In this document: positions 60,457 through 64,000 of the stretch, piece after piece
Layout of the letters: each line of letters begins with the position of its first letter
Numbering within the stretch: the first letter of the stretch is position 1
Assembly: GCF_002304005.1 (NCBI RefSeq)
Contig: NZ_MRCQ01000001.1
Span: 62,001 to 126,000 of the forward strand
DNA: 64,000 nt
Reading direction: 5' to 3'
Source of the DNA: Flavobacterium sp. ACN6
Lineage (GTDB): Bacteria > Bacteroidota > Bacteroidia > Flavobacteriales > Flavobacteriaceae
Position numbers and translations under genes: made by a program
The notes under the pieces: generated by a model
What the model was told of the DNA's origin: nothing
Seen by the model: only the letters and a program-made list of their open reading frames with translations
The model's database searches: none

Positions 60457-60834
60457 TTAATTTACAAAACACTTTCTCTCTGCAGGCCTGTAATACCAAG
60501 AGAAAATAGTCAAAACAATTAATAATAGCGGGCCAAAAAGTTCTTTGGCACCATCTCCGCATGCTAAATGAGAAATTACCGCACCAGACATAGCAAAGAA
60601 AAAACCTGCGTAAGCCCATTCTTTCAGTAAACCAAATTTAGGAATAAGTATTGCAATTACACCTAATAATTTCCAAACACCTAAAAGCGTTAAAAAATAA
60701 AGCGGATATCCTAAATGGGTCATCATTTCGGTTTCTTCTTTCATCTTAATGAGCTGTACAGTTCCCGTAGAAGCCATTCCTAAAGACAGCCAAATCGTGG
60801 CAATCCAGTAAATAAATTTATTTCGTTTAGACAT
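60457..60834 (-). CDS. DoxX-family membrane protein
   Basis: Protein of 125 residues with four hydrophobic helices (about 10-30, 48-65, 72-90, 100-118) as in DoxX/DoxD-like proteins. LGYPLYFLTLLGVWKLLGVIAILIPKFG is a typical block. Members take part in redox or stress functions in some organisms. It is 6 bp after the AHSA1 gene and 13 bp before DUF4256, so it is in the same operon. Confidence 0.88.
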   Translation of the reverse strand: MSKRNKFIYWIATIWLSLGMASTGTVQLIKMKEETEMMTHLGYPLYFLTLLGVWKLLGVIAILIPKFGLLKEWAYAGFFFAMSGAVISHLACGDGAKELFGPLLLIVLTIFSWYYRPAERKCFVN

Positions 60835-60840
60835 ACTATT

Positions 60841-61308
60841 TTATTTTAGGTTCGTTACAATTTCTTCCAATCTGTTATGCGCCATATTTAAACCTTGCGC
60901 AAAAGGCAATTTTAACTGCTGTTCTCTATGTTCAATTGATTTATAAATAATCTGCATCTTTAATTTACTGGTTTCGTCGGTCAGCTTTTCAAATTCTAAA
61001 AACTCCAATTGAGGTGCAAAATTTGCATTATCCATTTCAAAAGTTCTCGTTATTTTTTCATTTGGAACAAAATCATGAATAGCGCCATTAGCACTAAATA
61101 CTACGTTTCCGTTGGGATCACTAGTTTCAAAATGCCAGCCGCCATGTTTTTTATTTTCCAATTTCAAAACTTTTGTTCCCATCCACTGTTCTACAATTTC
61201 AGGTTCGATATAAGCTTTAAATAATAATTCAACTGCAATATCAAATTCTCTTGTGATTACAAGATCTTGTCTGCCGTTTTCTGCTTCAATTTTCGTTTTT
61301 CTTTCCAT
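60841..61308 (-). CDS. AHSA1/SRPBCC-family protein
   Basis: Protein of 155 residues with one START/Bet v1-like domain: LVITREFDIAVELLFKAYIEPEIVEQWMG at 15-43, GWHFETSDPNGNVVFSANGAIHDFVPNEKITRTFEMD near 56-92 and the C-terminal helix GLNMAHNRLEEIVTNL. It lies 4 bp after the ArsR gene, the classic ArsR-AHSA1 pair in which the cavity protein binds a small hydrophobic ligand. Confidence 0.9.
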   Translation of the reverse strand: MERKTKIEAENGRQDLVITREFDIAVELLFKAYIEPEIVEQWMGTKVLKLENKKHGGWHFETSDPNGNVVFSANGAIHDFVPNEKITRTFEMDNANFAPQLEFLEFEKLTDETSKLKMQIIYKSIEHREQQLKLPFAQGLNMAHNRLEEIVTNLK

Positions 61309-61312
61309 GTTT

Positions 61313-61630
61313 TTATTTTTTATAATTTTTCATGATTGCTTCCAACTTATTAAAACGATCGTCCCACATTTTTCTAAAGGGTTCAATAAAGCTGTCGATT
61401 TCTTTCATTTTTTGAGGATTTAAATGATAATAAATTTCCCTGCCATTTTGTATTTGGTGCAGTAATTCACATTCATTTAATATTTTAATGTGTTTCGAAA
61501 TGGTCTGTCTCGACGAATCAAAATTATCTGCAATTGCCCCAGGTGTCATTGCTTGTATAGCGACTAAACTTAAAATAGCTCTTCGCGTAGGATCGGCTAT
61601 GGCTTGAAAAACATCTCTTCTAATTTCCAT
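61313..61630 (-). CDS. ArsR-family transcriptional regulator
   Basis: Winged-helix repressor of 105 residues from ATG 61628-61630 (protein starts [20 protein letters not shown]); the longer frame upstream is unlikely because it runs through the terminator at 61698-61738. The HTH is ALS-type: [29 protein letters not shown]. No metal-sensor cysteine pair is seen. It is the first gene of a four-gene run (AHSA1, DoxX, DUF4256 follow within 4-13 bp) and probably controls it. Confidence 0.92.
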   Translation of the reverse strand: MEIRRDVFQAIADPTRRAILSLVAIQAMTPGAIADNFDSSRQTISKHIKILNECELLHQIQNGREIYYHLNPQKMKEIDSFIEPFRKMWDDRFNKLEAIMKNYKK

Positions 61631-61697
61631 TATGCAGTTATTTGACTGCAAATATAATGAAGTCATTTGACTGCGCAATATAATTTGATGATTATTT

Positions 61698-61738
61698 TTA
61701 ATAAAAAAAACCTTCAAACTTTTAAATTTGAAGGTTTT
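61698..61738 (-). terminator. Terminator of the 35-codon gene
   Basis: AAAACCTTCAAA (61707-61718) pairs perfectly with TTTGAAGGTTTT (61727-61738) around an 8-nt loop. On the minus strand the stem is followed by a T tract, so it ends transcription coming from the small gene at 61760-61867. Confidence 0.85.
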
Positions 61739-61759
61739 ACATATCATTTTTCAGCTATC

Positions 61760-61867
61760 TTAGTCCAATCCAGCAAACTGAAAAGGTTTAGATTCCTTGA
61801 AATTCAATAACGATTCACTAGAATAATTTTCGTTATTAGCCACAAAAAATCTGTTTCGTGATTTCAT
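61760..61867 (-). CDS. Small protein of 35 residues, unknown
   Basis: A frame from ATG 61865-61867 to TAA 61760-61762 gives MKSRNRFFVANNENYSSESL followed by a 15-residue tail ending FQFAGLD. It is followed at 22 bp by a strong minus-strand terminator, and no other gene needs that terminator. The basic start and the acidic, aromatic end with Gly-Leu-Asp look like a leader-plus-core layout, but no maturation enzyme lies next to it. A real small protein is my best reading; a peptide precursor is one possibility. The remaining spacer to 62112 shows no gene and the promoter is not evident. Confidence 0.55.
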   Translation of the reverse strand: MKSRNRFFVANNENYSSESLLNFKESKPFQFAGLD

Positions 61868-62112
61868 AGTTTTTAATTTTGATTAAGCGTATACTTTGCA
61901 GACAACTAATTTGTAAATAAAACCTCTCTATGCAATTTACGTCTTTTTTGTATTGATTTGAATTTCAATTCAATACTTATATAAATTCTTTTTTTAAGAT
62001 ACGTCGGTTTTTAATCAATATTATCTGGAATAATTATAAATAATATTGTAATTTGAATAGAATTAAAGTATTTTTGGAACAAACGATATTTACACGCCAA
62101 AACAACTTTAAA

Positions 62113-63087
62113 ATGATAAAAAAGATTTTCAAAGTTCTCAAAATAGTCATACTAATTCTGCTGGCGTTAATTGCAATCGGATTTTTGTTTGAACATATTT
62201 CAAGAGTCTATTACAACAGCAAACGACCGCAGGATTCGGAATTTGTTGAAGTTGAGGGCCGAAAAATTCATTACAAGAAAGAAGGAAAAGGTTCCTGCAC
62301 CATCATTTTTGAATCTGGTTTGGGCGGAGATTATCTGCATTGGCAGGAAATTCAGAAGAAACTTTCTCAAAAATATACCACCATTTCGTATGATAAAGCA
62401 GGAATATTATGGAGTGAGCCCTCAGAAAATATATCATTAAGAAGATATGCCGATGATTTAAAACAGCTTTTAGAGAAAACAAAATGCCCAAAACCTTATA
62501 TTTTGGTCGGACACTCCTTTGGAGGTATTACGCCAAGATTATTTATTAAAGAAAACACAAAAGATCTGGCAGGAATTGTATTTGTTGATGTTTCCCATCC
62601 AAAGCAGTTAGAAAAATCTTCTGAAGCTTTAAAAAATTCCGTACAGCCGCCACCAAAAAATTTTTTAAGTTTTTTAAACGAAATTGGTGTCATCAGAATT
62701 TTGTACAGCAACGTTTCTTTTACAACCGCAGTTCCAGAGAAACATTGGTTCAATCAGAATGTGAAAACCTATTTTTACCGCATTTTCGATGGAATGATGG
62801 CTGAACTGGAAAATGATGAAAAATTAATGAATGAAGCGTCGCGAATTACTAATTTTGGCGCTGTTCCGTTAACCATAATTACAGCTAAATATCCAGATGG
62901 AGTAGAAGGCGCGAAAGATAAAAACTTAGAAAAAGAATATTTATCGGTTCACAATGCCTTACAAGTTGATCTTCTGAATTTGTCATCTCACAGCAAACAG
63001 ATTTTTGCGCAGAAAAGCGGTCATTATATAACGCTTCAGCAACCGGATTTAATTTGTAATGAAATCAATAAATTAGCGCCAAATTAG
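62113..63087 (+). CDS. Membrane-anchored alpha/beta hydrolase
   Basis: Protein of 324 residues from ATG 62113; an in-frame TTG start at 62053 would add 20 residues with no role. Residues 5-30 form a membrane anchor (VLKIVILILLALIAIGFLF). The alpha/beta hydrolase fold follows: FESGLGGDYLHWQ (oxyanion region), ILVGHSFGGITPRL (nucleophile Ser in GHSFG) near 133-146, and HSKQIFAQKSGHYI at the end (catalytic His). Substrate unknown. It is divergent from the 35-codon gene. Confidence 0.88.
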   Translation: MIKKIFKVLKIVILILLALIAIGFLFEHISRVYYNSKRPQDSEFVEVEGRKIHYKKEGKGSCTIIFESGLGGDYLHWQEIQKKLSQKYTTISYDKAGILWSEPSENISLRRYADDLKQLLEKTKCPKPYILVGHSFGGITPRLFIKENTKDLAGIVFVDVSHPKQLEKSSEALKNSVQPPPKNFLSFLNEIGVIRILYSNVSFTTAVPEKHWFNQNVKTYFYRIFDGMMAELENDEKLMNEASRITNFGAVPLTIITAKYPDGVEGAKDKNLEKEYLSVHNALQVDLLNLSSHSKQIFAQKSGHYITLQQPDLICNEINKLAPN

Positions 63088-63110
63088 TTTTCGCGCTAAA
63101 ATTATTTTAT

Positions 63111-64000
63111 TTAAAGCAGAATTTCTTTTTCAATATTGATTTGTTCCAAAAACAACTGATCGTGCGAAACAACTATCAAAGTTCCCTGATATTCATTAAT
63201 CGCCGCCGTTAGAATTTCGATATTTTGAATATCCAGATTATTAGTCGGTTCATCCAAAATAATAATATCGGGCGACTCATTACTTATTGTCAAACAGCAA
63301 AGCATCAGGCGCATTCTTTCTCCGCCGCTCAAAGCATCGCAGGGTTTGTCCCAATCATTTTGAGAAAACAAAAAGCGATTGAGCCTCATTTTTATTTCAT
63401 GTTCTTCTAAACCTGAATCGTTAAAAACTTGAGCTTGCTGATACACATTTAAGTTGTTATCAAGCAGGGAATAATCCTGATCGATATAAATTGCTTTTTT
63501 ATTTAAGGATTGAATATTTCCAAGCTTTGGATTTAATTTTCCCAAAATTATTTTTATTAAAGTAGTTTTTCCAGAGCCGTTTGAACCTTTTAAAACCAAA
63601 CGGTCTCCTGAAAGAATTTCAAAACTCAGGTTTTCTTTCCAAAGTACTTGATTTTCATAGCTGTAATTGATTTCATCTGCTTTAAAAAGTATTTTGCCTT
63701 TATGAAATACAGTAGCATTAAAACCAAATTTCATCTGATCAATCGCTGGAAGCGACGATCGCAGCTGTCGCAGATCATCAGAAATACTGGTGATTTTTTC
63801 TGTGTGAACATCTTTAATTTTCGAACTGCTGTTTTCGGCTTTATTTCGGAGCGTATTCATCATAATGCGTGCAACACCTGATTTTTCCTGCTTCTTTTTC
63901 CCTCTTGAATCTAATTTATTTTGACGTTCAATCGTTTCACGTTCCTTTTCTTTTGCTTTTCGCAAGGCTTTTTCTTTACTCTGTACATCTTGTTCTAAGG
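63111..64000 (-). CDS. ABC-F family ATPase, C-terminal half (cut by window end)
   Basis: The frame stays open past the right edge, so only the last 296 codons are seen. In reading order they hold the end of the charged coiled-coil linker (SKEKALRKAKEKERETIERQ) and the second ABC domain: Walker A GSNGSGKTTLIKI, signature LSGGERMRLMLCC and Walker B DIIILDEPTNNLDIQNIEI. There are no membrane segments. ABC-F proteins bind the ribosome and can relieve stalls or protect against antibiotics; the group cannot be fixed without the N-terminal half. Confidence 0.88.
   Translation of the reverse strand, partial: LEQDVQSKEKALRKAKEKERETIERQNKLDSRGKKKQEKSGVARIMMNTLRNKAENSSSKIKDVHTEKITSISDDLRQLRSSLPAIDQMKFGFNATVFHKGKILFKADEINYSYENQVLWKENLSFEILSGDRLVLKGSNGSGKTTLIKIILGKLNPKLGNIQSLNKKAIYIDQDYSLLDNNLNVYQQAQVFNDSGLEEHEIKMRLNRFLFSQNDWDKPCDALSGGERMRLMLCCLTISNESPDIIILDEPTNNLDIQNIEILTAAINEYQGTLIVVSHDQLFLEQINIEKEILL

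Noticed and set aside
61631-61747. 39-residue N-terminal extension of the ArsR regulator
   Set aside because: It runs through a perfect terminator hairpin; ArsR proteins of this group start with the [17 protein letters not shown]-type helix.

Overview
This is a 64 kb chromosomal segment from a member of the Bacteroidota, most likely a Flavobacterium or close relative. Several things point there. The DNA is AT-rich (about one third G+C by eye), and genes usually lack a Shine-Dalgarno sequence. Promoters of the TTG-N19-21-TAnnTTTG type are visible. The gene set is flavobacterial: a futalosine-independent menaquinone pathway, a 705-residue RecQ, arginine decarboxylase beside a deoxyhypusine-synthase-like gene, a YpdA-type reductase, and DUF2200/DUF2853/DUF4256 proteins. 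The intergenic spaces carry short imperfect 'word' repeats of the kind common in Flavobacterium genomes. No prophage, insertion sequence, CRISPR array or rRNA operon was seen. The only tRNA is tRNA-Val(UAC).

Layout. 0-12 kb: a glutathione peroxidase, a GNAT enzyme and a thioredoxin-fold protein, then a loose menaquinone region (menD, menB, menA, menC) interleaved with an S1-domain RNA-binding protein, DUF2853, a UPF0173 hydrolase and a TPR protein. 12-19.4 kb: an OmpA/HhH envelope pair, a CYTH protein, then a thiol-redox neighbourhood of YpdA, SelO and MsrA with a class V PLP enzyme. 19.8-25 kb: an APC permease, a compact run of small envelope and unknown genes (lipoprotein, M23 peptidase, spermidine-synthase-like methyltransferase) and an acyltransferase. 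25-31 kb: a divergently transcribed XRE regulator / M14 carboxypeptidase pair around an array of operator palindromes, an Lrp regulator, an unusual PEP carboxylase and a DinB protein. 31-40 kb: recQ, an acidic protein, the DHS-like gene, arginine decarboxylase, aroB and an O-antigen-ligase/TPR membrane protein. 40-44 kb: proline dehydrogenase, an ABC exporter and tRNA-Val. 44-64 kb: an accessory-looking stretch of small regulators and enzymes (AraC-cupin-CMD-monooxygenase, VOC-MarR, two serine hydrolases, Crp/Fnr-SDR, an ArsR-AHSA1-DoxX-DUF4256 operon), ending in an ABC-F gene cut by the window edge.

The strongest unexplained signals are regulatory and structural. (1) Six TTTAC-N4-GTAAA palindromes lie between the XRE and M14 genes, two of them over predicted -7 boxes on opposite strands. 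(2) A shared TTTGCCATATG(G/A)CAAA palindrome lies upstream of the Crp/Fnr gene and its SDR neighbour. (3) One terminator sequence (ACTCCTTAA/TTAAGGAGT) is reused five times within 9 kb. (4) A 35-codon gene not overlapped by any longer ORF has its own terminator near 61.8 kb. (5) Several families of interspersed hairpin repeats are present, including a 190-bp inverted repeat that fills the gap between two convergent genes.
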